This document shows positions 7,501-14,237 of a stretch of 14,237 nucleotides of DNA, one piece after another. This stretch comes from Willaertia magna (taxonomy: Eukaryota; Heterolobosea; Eutetramitea; Acrasida; Naegleriidae). The notes under the pieces are model-generated. The model was not told the origin of the DNA. It saw only the letters and a program-made list of their open reading frames with translations, and searched no databases. Position 1 is the stretch's first letter. Every line of letters starts with the position of its first letter. The stretch covers positions 1 to 14,237 of the forward strand of contig CADWAF010001779.1 in assembly GCA_902984215.1 (NCBI GenBank), read 5' to 3'. A program made the position numbers and the translations under genes.

Positions 7501-10468
7501 TGTTAACTTTTCTAAAAGACTTTCATCCCTTTCCGCAGAAGAATTTTCAAAGTACAGAGTGAGAAATACACTATTTGAAGAATTAAAGAAAAATGGTGAA
7601 ATTAATGTGCTTGGTGCAATTTCTATTCAAACAGATATTTCTAAACAATATGTGTTGAATGTTTCTTCCATTTTAGAATATCCAAAATTATCGACTTCAA
7701 GAATCATTGATTTTAAATTGACACCAGTAGGGACAAGTTCTTCACAATATTTAACTGTTGAAAATCCCTCTGACCATCCGTTATCTCTTCATTTCATGCT
7801 TGGGAATGCTTCCTTAGCAAAGTTTTTACAAAGAATAGTTGATTCAATAACTCCTGGAAATAATGATGAAGAAGATAAATCTTACACTGAATTTAAATTA
7901 CATAAAGATGGTATGCATTCTGCCGTCATTCCACCTCATCGTCATGCAAGTTTAGGCCCAATTGTATTTACACCTAAAAAAGATTCAGTTCAATCTGTTG
8001 CTTATTTATATATTAGAAATAATTTAACAGTTTTTGATATTGTAAAGTTAAATGGTGTAGGTGGCACCGCAAAATTAGTTTTTGATGATAATGGTTCAGA
8101 TTTGACCAATTTAAGATTTGATATTAAAGAATCTCAATTAGGCACATGGGATAATTATACCAATCGTTTTATTCAAAATAATCAAAGTGCAAATAACAAT
8201 AATAGCGAAGATAAATCATCATCATCAACTAATAATAAGAATGAATTAGTATTTCATAAGAAATTTATTTTAATTAATAGAGGAAATATGCCAATTACAG
8301 TTCAAAGTAGTAATATTGATGGTATGGGATGTTTTGCCTATGGTGTTAAATTACACAAATGTGGTAAATTTGAATTACAACCTGGAGAATCTACAGTTTA
8401 TAAAATTTCATATAAACCAGATTTTACAACTGCAGTAGTAGATTTATATTTAGCGTTAGAAACAGATCAAGGACGTTTGTCTTTTCCTATAAGATTTACT
8501 TTACCTTACAATGTATTACCATACTTTTATGAAATTCAACCAATAAGTACAGGACAACGTTTATTTAGATTTATTGCAACATTTGTGGTTTTAACACTAG
8601 CTCTCTACATTATCTTCAGGGCATGTAGAGAACTTAAAACAATTGATTCTGCAGATAATGATTTGCCAACATCTTTGAGTGATTTTATTAAGCCATCAAT
8701 TACCTTAGGACAATCTTTTTCACTTTCTTTTAATTCAAATAATAATGAAAGTGAAAAACATTGTGGTACAACACCGGAGAAGGAAGAACTAGGAATTCAA
8801 CCTATCCAATTGAATCAATCACCTCCTAATAACGATAAATTAGTCAATAGTGGTGGTACTAATAACGGAGATGATTTAGAATCATTTAAGAGCGACAAGA
8901 CTAAAAAGAAGGATAAAAAGAAGAATAGAAATAAAACGAAACAGCAATCTACTACCTCCACAGTAACAGTTGATAAAGTTGTAAAGAAATCCAAATCAAA
9001 AGTTTCAAATAATGCAACTCCTAATATTTCAAATGAAAATGTAGATGTTAATGATGATTCTGTAACAATTGCTGTTTCTACCACCAATACAGAACTATCC
9101 AATGAAAACAATAATAACAATGATAGTAATACTACAATTAATAATAACAATGGAACTGCAATTCATAGTAATAATAATGAAGGAATTACAACAAGTAGTA
9201 CTGTTAATGTTGTCAATAATAATTATGTATCTAAACAACAACCAAAAAGAAAGATTTCTGAAGGAGTACCAAAGAAGAAGGAAACTAAGGAGTTACCAGC
9301 AATTATTAAGACATATCCATCAACTACAACAGTAGTTGAAAAGAAGAAAAAGGATGAAGGTTTTATATTTGTACCTAAGCCTAGAGTGTTTGGATCTATT
9401 CCTAATAACCAGACAGCAACAACAACCACAAATAATGAAAAACCTAAATTCTATGCAATTCGTCCTGTTGATACAACTCCTGTGTTTACTTCAACATCAA
9501 GTAATGAAAGTATGAATAGCAATAGTAATAATGCCAGTCCAATTACTATTAATGAAGCAGTTTCTCCAATTTCTACTTCAACTACAAGTGTTACATCAAA
9601 TGATCAATTTAAGAAGGAAATGATGAAAGAAGAGATATTAAATGATTTAGCTACTGTTGAGTCAATTGGAGAGTTATCTCCATCTGATTCATCATCAACA
9701 AGTAATAATCATAAATCTTTATTATCTGAATTGAATGTTGGAAGTAATGTTGCCAATAATAATCATTTGATTTCAACTTTAGATATTAATTATGAATCAC
9801 AACGCAAATTTAATGAAGAACAACAACAAACAAGTATTGTAGATGAGATTTTACAAATTACAGAATCTAATTCAAGCACTTTTTCTAAAGATGAAAATGA
9901 TATACTTTTATTAAGAAGTGCATCTGTTTCTCCACCACTACCAAGTAATATTATAGATCAAGTTGGTGTTATTGGAAATACTGTTAAAAAAGAAAGTAAC
10001 ACATTTTCACATTATCCTAAACAACCAGGTAATCAACCTTATTGGTATTTTGGAAACAATAGTAATATTGTTCACAATTCAGGTTCATTATTTAATTCAC
10101 CAACTCAACCATTTGGATTTAATGATCCACTTAATTCATTCCAACCAATGACAAATCAATATGTTCCACCAGTTGTCAACAGATTAGCTTCTACTTTCCA
10201 ACAACGTTCAAATTATCCTTATTTCTCATTATTTGACACTGGATTATATAATAATAATGGTATTAGAAGTGACAGTTTATTTTCAAGTGGAATTGGTGAA
10301 CAACACCAAAACTTTTATGGTTTAACTAATCCAAGATCTTCAGCAAGTAGTCCTTCTGGAAATAGTGATAGTAATAGTAATGGAAGCAATACCGATTATT
10401 ATTCCTCATTATTCTCTTATTTACCTCCAGTTAATGAACAACAACAAGATAAACAAAACAAACAATAA
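4531..10468 (+). CDS. TMEM131: TMEM131-family type I membrane protein, three exons, 1928 residues
   Basis: Spliced from 4531-4752, 4856-5457 and 5506-10468, which gives an unbroken 1928-codon frame. Residues 1 to about 30 are a signal peptide (basic MYKLMMMNRA, then a Leu/Phe-rich core). Residues about 98-255 are Asn/Ser-rich low complexity. From about 265 (FDPPFLDF) to about 1285 come tandem PapD-like/immunoglobulin-like beta-sandwich modules. Motifs shared with animal TMEM131 are LHNPH at 389-393, PSFPGKI at 866-872, RNNLTV at 1112-1117 and a Cys pair at 1217/1227. One transmembrane helix spans about 1295-1315. The cytosolic tail of about 610 residues has a Lys-rich patch at about 1403-1424 and long Asn/Ser/Thr runs. 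Animal TMEM131 helps secretory cargo such as procollagen leave the ER through its luminal domains and tail contacts with TRAPP. The family call is strong; a cargo-export role here is inference, since this lineage is not known to make animal-type collagen. The gene is tail-to-tail with the Artemis-like gene. Confidence 0.88.
4753..4855 (+). other. Intron 1 of the TMEM131-like gene (103 nt, phase 0)
   Basis: The donor is GTAAGT at 4753-4758 and the acceptor is TAG ending at 4855. Removing it joins the signal-peptide frame at a codon boundary (after ...NILV) to the frame that continues NEQFIGTSGG. That second frame is blocked upstream by a TAG that forms the acceptor itself. Unspliced RNA would encode only a 109-residue product ending at 4860. 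Confidence 0.8.
4937..5170 (+). repeat. AAT/AAC and AAT-AGT trinucleotide repeats encoding Asn and Asn-Ser runs
   Basis: In exon 2 of the TMEM131-like gene, 4937-4960 is an uninterrupted run of eight Asn codons (mixed AAT and AAC). About 5088-5165 alternates AAT and AGT codons. Mixed synonymous codons suggest an old or selected repeat rather than a recent slippage tract. It sits between the signal peptide and the first PapD-like module. Confidence 0.75.
5458..5505 (+). other. Intron 2 of the TMEM131-like gene (48 nt, phase 2)
   Basis: The donor GTAAGT begins at 5458 and the acceptor AG ends at 5505. The length is a multiple of three but it contains an in-frame TAA at 5459-5461, so it must be removed. 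Splicing rebuilds an Arg codon (AG|A) inside a conserved domain: FDPPFLDFEDR runs into PLCTPIAKTF, matching the layout of the first PapD-like module in animal TMEM131. Confidence 0.88.
9090..9240 (+). repeat. Asn/Ser/Thr-rich low-complexity segment in the TMEM131-like tail
   Basis: Repeated AAT, AAC, AGT and ACT codons encode Asn-rich stretches in the cytosolic tail. The same segment read on the minus strand gives a Leu/Val-rich open frame (8815-9150), which is a compositional shadow and not a gene. Confidence 0.7.
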
Positions 10469-10493
10469 GCAAGTTAAATAGAATATAGCAAAC

Positions 10494-10499
10494 AATAAA
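10494..10499 (+). terminator. Probable polyadenylation signal AATAAA of the TMEM131-like gene
   Basis: AATAAA lies 26 bases after the stop codon at 10466-10468 and is followed by an A-run. The next gene ends only about 28 bases further on the opposite strand, so the 3' ends of the two transcripts probably overlap. Confidence 0.5.
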
Positions 10500-10526
10500 T
10501 AAAAAATAGTAGTGGTGGTTTGGAAT

Positions 10527-12225
10527 TTACATTTTTACTTTCTTTAATTCTCTATCACCTTTAGGTGTTTTATCGTCTTCAGATAAATTTAACATGTTGA
10601 AAGATTCATCTTTTTCTCCTAATCCCTTCCTCTTTCTTTCTGATTGAGGTGTTAAGTATTGAGGAGAGTTAAACGAAAAGGTGAGAGAGGCAGAACAATT
10701 AATTGGAGTTTTTTCTTCTTCTTGTGACATTAAGGAAAATAAATCTTCGACATCCAAATCATCTTGTTGTTTTACATTTTTTTCCTTTTTGGTTTCTGTC
10801 TTATTGTTATTATTTACATCACTTTCAAAATCAATAAATTCATCAAACAATAAATCATTTGTTTCAATAAAAGAATAATCATAATCATCTTCCATTTCAA
10901 GCACTAGTTTAGGGATTTTTGTGGAAACACATTTACTCAATTGAGTAAATAATTCTTTGTTTTTGGTTTGTGGATTTAGTGACATAATTAAAGGAGGATT
11001 TTTAGATTGTTTAAAACAAATATCACTAATGAATTGTTTTAGTTCCAATAATGAAGAATGACATGAAAATAAAATTCTCCAAACACCATCCTTTAATTTA
11101 GGTACATTCATTAAGCTTTGCGTAGTTCCATTAACACCACAAGTTTCCTTATTAAAAAATTTAAACCACATTGTGGAAACCTGAATAAATAATGGTGTGT
11201 TATTTTCAGTTTCAACTACTGATTGAGTGGCTAATGTTTTTAAAGTTTCTCTTTGTACAATTCTTAAAAAAGTACTATTCTTATCTAATGTAAATACCTT
11301 ACTATACAATGTCTTCATATTTTCTAATTCTTTTATTCTATTTACAGTCAAATTAGTTTTATCTAAATAAATTTTTGTTTTAAAATGTTTTACAATATCC
11401 AATAAAATTCTTTCAGTTCCTAAAATATCTAAAGTTAAATAAACAATGCGTTTCTTCTTTTTTCTTTCCTTTTCAATAAATTCTATTAAATTTTTTATAC
11501 TATTATTTCTTGTTGGTAATTTATCATAAATATGTTCACAAAACGTATCATCTAAATAAATTTTAGATAATTTTCTATTTTGTAAAAAGTTTATCGTTTC
11601 TTTTGGTGGATTTCTAAAATCACCAGTGTATAAAATCGTTTCCATTTCACTATTTTTCTTTACAATTTCAAATAGAAACATTACACTTCCAGGACAATGA
11701 TTTGCATTCAGTGCAATTACATTAAAATGTCCAGAACTATTCTTGTTATTAATAGAATTATTGTTATATTTATAATAAAATAGTGTTGGTTGACCAATTT
11801 CAATAGTCATTATCCTTTCTGAACAAAGTTTTGGGAATTTGGCTAATAATAAGGTCTTTGTTATAGAATGACAAACAATAAGGCTATTATTATCAGAGAG
11901 CACATTGCTGGCATTATCATTACTGGAAATACTTTCTTCTATAGAGATACTTGAAACGCTTGTTGTTGAAGGAAAGAAATTTTCATGTAAGCCTTTGTAA
12001 TGATCGGAATGACAATGAGAAAGAAAGTAATATTTAAAGGGAGTAGCATTGTTTGAATTATGTAAAGTAAATAATTGAAAGTTATCAATAGCAATTATTC
12101 CTTGTGGAATTTCGGGTGAAAGATTTAAACACCCAGTAAATTCAAACAATGTCTTCTTTCTAAACAAATGGTTTATCTCTTGTTAACTAACTAAATGACA
12201 ATTAAACAACCAACACTTACTTCAT
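10527..12225 (-). CDS. Artemis/SNM1 (DCLRE1)-family metallo-beta-lactamase/beta-CASP nuclease
   Basis: Proposed as two exons: 12225-12221 (ATG AA) and 12159-10527, giving 545 residues. The long exon has no upstream ATG before an in-frame stop at 12185-12183, and its next internal Met lies beyond the active site, so a 5' exon is needed. The metallo-beta-lactamase motifs are Asp27 (AIDNF), HCHSDH at 50-55, NANHCPGSVMFLFE with His156, and YTGDFR with Asp182. The beta-CASP part follows: LDDTFC with Asp205, ILGTERILLDIVKHF at about 247-261, and SCHSS with His369. FLSHCHSDHYKGL, STMWF (330-334) and the SCHSS context look closer to Artemis (DCLRE1C) than to SNM1A or Apollo, although NANHCPGS is also Apollo-like. 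The family cuts DNA hairpins or resects ends in end joining, crosslink and telomere repair. The tail from about 425 is acidic, then basic (ERKRKG, KKVKM), fitting a nuclear protein. All metal ligands are present. Family call strong; subfamily less certain. Confidence 0.87.
12160..12220 (-). other. Intron separating a 5-base coding exon from the rest of the Artemis-like gene
   Basis: On the minus strand the donor GTAAGT starts at 12220 and the acceptor TTTAG ends at 12160, a 61-base intron. The ATG at 12225-12223 plus two bases, joined to 12159, gives M-K-K-K-T-L-F in exactly the frame of the nuclease. An in-frame TAA about 30 bases before that ATG means the coding part of exon 1 is just five bases. 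Confidence 0.7.
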
Positions 12226-12317
12226 TATTACTACTCCTTTTAATTAAAATTGACAATGTAATACAGTAACAATGCCAATTTTTTTTCAAAGATTTCCAGC
12301 AATTTCTAGAAGATTGG

Positions 12318-12327
12318 TTGGCGCCAA
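12318..12327 (-). promoter_or_regulatory. Consensus-like E2F site upstream of the Artemis-like gene
   Basis: TTGGCGCCAA is a perfect palindrome. With one more base the minus strand reads TTTGGCGCC, which matches the E2F core TTTSGCGC. It lies about 93-104 bases before the proposed ATG at 12225. E2F commonly drives DNA replication and repair genes, which fits a repair nuclease. Function here is inferred. Confidence 0.45.
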
Positions 12328-12382
12328 ACAATTTTTCACTTAAAAATGCATGAAAGAATTTTGGTAAAGGAGAAGAAGCAAC

Positions 12383-12398
12383 CATGCATGAATCATGC
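12383..12398. promoter_or_regulatory. Overlapping palindromes CATGCATG and GCATGA-A-TCATGC
   Basis: CATGCATG at 12383-12390 is a perfect palindrome. It overlaps a second palindrome at 12386-12398 with 6-base arms and one central base. Another ATGCATG occurs at 12346-12352 and an ATGCAT at 12511-12516. Clustered copies suggest a binding motif shared by the two divergent promoters, but no factor can be named. Confidence 0.3.
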
Positions 12399-12593
12399 CA
12401 GTTGCTGAAAATGTTTAGTGAATTTAAATTCGTTGGTTGAAGAAAAAGATCAAATTCCTAACTTTAGTGGTCGTAAAGTAACCCAAAGTATTAAAATCCA
12501 AATGGTTTAAATGCATATTATTATTAAAAGGAAAGCGGGTTATCCACCACAATATGGATAAATAATTAATCAACAAACTACTTTGACAAGAAG

Positions 12594-12647
12594 ATGCCTA
12601 AAAAGAACGCCTACAACCTCAATAAATACAATTTATTTCAGGTATAA
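12594..12647 (+). other. Upstream ORF 1 of the propeller gene (17 codons)
   Basis: ATG at 12594 opens a 17-residue frame ending in TAA at 12645-12647, in the same phase as the main gene. Its codons (AAC, GCC, TAC, AAC, CTC) end in C more than the surrounding genes. Whether it lies inside the transcript is unknown. Confidence 0.25.
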
Positions 12648-12657
12648 ATTAACAAAA

Positions 12658-12714
12658 ATGTTAAAAGAAGGAAAGAAAGTAATTATTGAAAAAATTGAAA
12701 CAACAAAATGTTAA
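12658..12714 (+). promoter_or_regulatory. Upstream ORF overlapping the propeller start codon
   Basis: ATG at 12658 opens an 18-residue frame that ends in TAA at 12712-12714, four bases past the main ATG (12708-12710) and in a different phase. If the leader includes 12658, ribosomes starting there would pass the true start, so this could limit translation. The two starts share the near-identical context ACAAAA(A)TGTTAAAA. Alternatively transcription starts between them and the upstream ATG is silent. Confidence 0.35.
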
Positions 12715-13922
12715 AAACAATTTATTTTACCCTCTTATTATTATTAACAATGGTTATTATTATTGTCAGTTGTGGTCACGCTAGTGTAAAAGCAACGTCA
12801 ACGAACAATTTCACAATTAAAAAAACGATAAGGAATTCTGAAAAGATTGGTTATGAGTTATTTACAGGTCCAGAATCTATTCTATTTGACAAGGTAGATT
12901 TAAATATTGTTTACACAGGCGTCTCAGATGGAAGTATACGTAAATTTAATTTAGTGACAAGGGAAAGTAGTATTTGGGCTTATATAGTGCCAACATTAGA
13001 TGAAAGTACTAGGTCTACATGTGGTGCTTCAGTTATGAATGAACAAACTTGTGGTAGAGCTTTAGGTTTAGCTTGGGATAGCAATGGTGATATGTTAGTT
13101 GCAGATGCTTATAAGGGATTATTGAAAATCTCAAAATCTGACACAAAGAATGTACAAGTACTTGTAGACCAATATGAGGGAGTGCCTTTTAAATTTACAA
13201 ACTCTGTTGTAATGTTAAAGGACAATAGAACAGTTTATTTTACAGATAGTAGCTTACTTTATAATCGTAATCAATTTGTTGCAACATTGGTTTCTTACAT
13301 TCCTGATGGAAGATTATTTAAATTTGATCTTTTAACAAATGAATTAACCTTAATACTGGATGACATGGTATTTGCAAATGGTATTGCTGTTGCAGAAGAT
13401 GAAAGCTTTTTATTAATTAATGAATGTGCCACAAGAAAGATAAGAAAATATTATTTAACAGACACAAAAGCTGGAATTGATGAGATTTTCATTGAAGATA
13501 TTGGTGGATATAATGACAATATCGTTTCTGATGGTAAAGGTGGTTTTCTAGTTGCACTTTACTCTTACACAAGTGCACCAATGTCTAAGATACAAGAAGA
13601 TAGACAACTTGGAGATCTCTTTAATAAGTACGTTCCACCAGCTGATACCTTATCTTTAGTTAAGAAAATGGGTGTTGTGAAAAGAATAGATTATACTGGA
13701 AGAGTTGTGGAAGTATTTGAAGATATAACTGGAGAGAAAGCCTCTGCTATTTCAGAAGCTCATGAACATGATGGTTATCTTTATTTATGTTCAGTTTTAA
13801 ATTCATATATTACTAGAGTTGATTTGACAACTGGTGTGGAGGTAATGACTTCTTCAGCTGGTACACTTTTTAATTGTTTATTTTTATTAATTATTCTTAT
13901 TGTAATGACAACTACCTTCTAA
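12708..13922 (+). CDS. Strictosidine-synthase-like / APMAP-type beta-propeller protein, secreted and possibly GPI-anchored
   Basis: Single exon, 404 residues. Residues about 5-22 are a hydrophobic signal sequence with a plausible cleavage near SCGHA (21-25). Family motifs follow in order: GPESILFD at 54-61, YTGVSDGSIRKF at 69-80, Cys105 and Cys115 (the conserved disulfide pair) leading to CGRALGLAWDSNGDMLVADAYKGLLK, FTNSV and VYFTDSSLLYNR at about 163-187, DGRLFKFD at 200-207, FANGIAVAEDESFLLINE, GGYNDNIVSDGKGGFLVAL, and EAHEHDGYLYL at 350-360. This is the usual six-bladed propeller of strictosidine synthase-like and APMAP proteins. The plant alkaloid reaction is not expected; many relatives are hydrolases (arylesterase or lactonase-like) of unclear substrate. 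The C-terminal LFNCLFLLIILIVM after TSSAG is an extra hydrophobic tail that suits a GPI-attachment signal. APMAP itself has an N-terminal anchor and no such tail that I recall. Confidence 0.88.
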   Translation: MLKTIYFTLLLLLTMVIIIVSCGHASVKATSTNNFTIKKTIRNSEKIGYELFTGPESILFDKVDLNIVYTGVSDGSIRKFNLVTRESSIWAYIVPTLDESTRSTCGASVMNEQTCGRALGLAWDSNGDMLVADAYKGLLKISKSDTKNVQVLVDQYEGVPFKFTNSVVMLKDNRTVYFTDSSLLYNRNQFVATLVSYIPDGRLFKFDLLTNELTLILDDMVFANGIAVAEDESFLLINECATRKIRKYYLTDTKAGIDEIFIEDIGGYNDNIVSDGKGGFLVALYSYTSAPMSKIQEDRQLGDLFNKYVPPADTLSLVKKMGVVKRIDYTGRVVEVFEDITGEKASAISEAHEHDGYLYLCSVLNSYITRVDLTTGVEVMTSSAGTLFNCLFLLIILIVMTTTF

Positions 13923-13949
13923 TTTTTATTAATAATTTAACAAAATGTA

Positions 13950-13955
13950 AATAAA
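13950..13955 (+). terminator. Probable polyadenylation signal AATAAA of the propeller gene
   Basis: AATAAA lies 27 bases after the stop codon at 13920-13922 and is followed by an A-run, the same spacing as seen for the TMEM131-like gene. Confidence 0.45.
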
Positions 13956-14044
13956 AAAGAAAACTCTTTTTTATTATTTAATTATCAATTACAAACTCAA
14001 CATTTTTTGTAAATTGTTGTCGTTTGATAATGTCACAAAATAGT

Positions 14045-14050
14045 TTTATT
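14045..14050 (-). terminator. Possible polyadenylation signal AATAAA of the right-edge gene
   Basis: TTTATT on the plus strand is AATAAA on the minus strand, about 33 bases after the stop codon at 14086-14084. The similar spacing to the other genes supports it weakly. Confidence 0.35.
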
Positions 14051-14083
14051 TTACAATCTTTTGTACAATAATTATATTACAAT

Positions 14084-14237
14084 TTACTTCTTCTTATAAA
14101 CTGCAGTCTTCTTTTTGTAAGTATTTGGTTTCTTCTTATGTTGTCTCTTTTCAACTTCAAATGGTGTACAATATTTCTTCTTTTCTGCACAAACAGTTCT
14201 ATCTGCATGTCTAATACATTGTTTCTTTCCTCCAGTA
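14084..14237 (-). CDS. C-terminal end of a lysine-rich, cysteine-containing protein (5' end outside the window)
   Basis: An open minus-strand frame runs from the right edge (first whole codon at 14236-14234) to a TAA at 14086-14084, giving 50 residues. It begins TGGKKQCIRHADRT, has three Cys (spacing C-x8-C-x6-C), and ends in a very basic KPNTYKKKTAVYKKK. About a third of the residues are Lys, and the Lys codons mix AAG and AAA with AAG frequent, as in the other genes here. The strong positive charge suggests a nucleic-acid-binding, nucleolar or ribosome-associated protein, but I do not recognise the family. A plus-strand stop-rich reading and a downstream AATAAA support this orientation. An intron further upstream cannot be excluded. 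Confidence 0.6.
   Translation of the reverse strand, partial: TGGKKQCIRHADRTVCAEKKKYCTPFEVEKRQHKKKPNTYKKKTAVYKKK

Larger units (their letters stand above)
12226..12707. other. Divergent intergenic region between the Artemis-like and propeller genes
   Basis: About 480 bp serving as promoters in both directions. It holds an E2F-like TTGGCGCCAA at 12318-12327, three ATGCAT words (12346, 12384 and 12511), a small hairpin-like repeat TTATCCA/TGGATAA at 12540-12561, and upstream ATGs before the propeller gene. A 64-codon minus-strand frame at 12191-12385 does not join the nuclease in frame and shows no recognisable domain, so it is not called. Confidence 0.55.

Noticed and set aside
8815..9150. 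Minus-strand 111-codon frame in the TMEM131-like tail
   Set aside because: It is the antisense of an Asn/Thr-rich segment, with no domain and no promoter space.
9069..9335. Plus-strand 88-codon frame in another phase of the TMEM131-like tail
   Set aside because: Repeated AAT/ATT codons keep off-frames open. It does not begin with a supported start or contain a domain.
10681..10878. Plus-strand 65-codon frame inside the Artemis-like gene
   Set aside because: It lies opposite the low-complexity acidic tail of a well-supported gene.
12191..12385. 64-codon minus-strand frame as first exon of the Artemis-like gene
   Set aside because: Using the donor at 12220 it enters the nuclease in the wrong phase, and the sequence shows no conserved motif.
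12540..12561. Hairpin-like TTATCCA-8-TGGATAA
   Set aside because: Seven-base arms with no T-run or position suggesting function. Noted only as part of the intergenic region.

Overview
The window looks like nuclear DNA of a free-living protist. The best fit is a heterolobosean amoeba of the Naegleria type. The DNA is A+T-rich, genes are dense, start codons sit in A-rich context, introns are few and short with GTAAGT donors and AG acceptors, and coding tails carry Asn/Ser/Thr-rich low-complexity stretches. The genus is an inference; a dictyostelid or another AT-rich amoeboid protist cannot be excluded by eye. I see no bacterial operon structure, mobile element, CRISPR array, tRNA or rRNA.

Layout from left to right: (1) 1-2286, minus: a cytosolic-looking protein with a discoidin (F5/8 type C)-like domain between two unassigned regions. 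(2) 2585-3970, minus: a membrane-anchored serine beta-lactamase-like (class C fold) hydrolase. (3) 4531-10468, plus: a three-exon gene for a 1928-residue TMEM131-family type I membrane protein, reconstructed here by joining three open segments across two introns. (4) 10527-12225, minus: an Artemis/SNM1 (DCLRE1)-family nuclease, which appears to need a 5-base coding first exon to obtain an ATG. (5) 12708-13922, plus: a strictosidine-synthase-like (APMAP-type) six-bladed propeller protein with a signal peptide and a GPI-like C-terminal tail. (6) 14084-14237, minus: the lysine-rich C-terminal end of a gene that continues past the right edge.

The genes do not form a pathway. They are independent eukaryotic loci in alternating orientation. 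Genes 2/3 and 4/5 are divergent and share promoter regions of about 560 and 480 bp. Genes 3/4 and 5/6 converge, with gaps of 58 and 161 bp. The two divergent regions hold most of the unexplained structure: palindromes, an inverted repeat, E2F-like sites and overlapping upstream ORFs.

I found no clear undescribed multi-gene system. The points most worth a second look are the TMEM131 homologue in a protist, the micro-exon start of the Artemis-like gene, the E2F-like palindromes, the possible GPI anchoring of the propeller protein, and the unusual architecture of the first gene.
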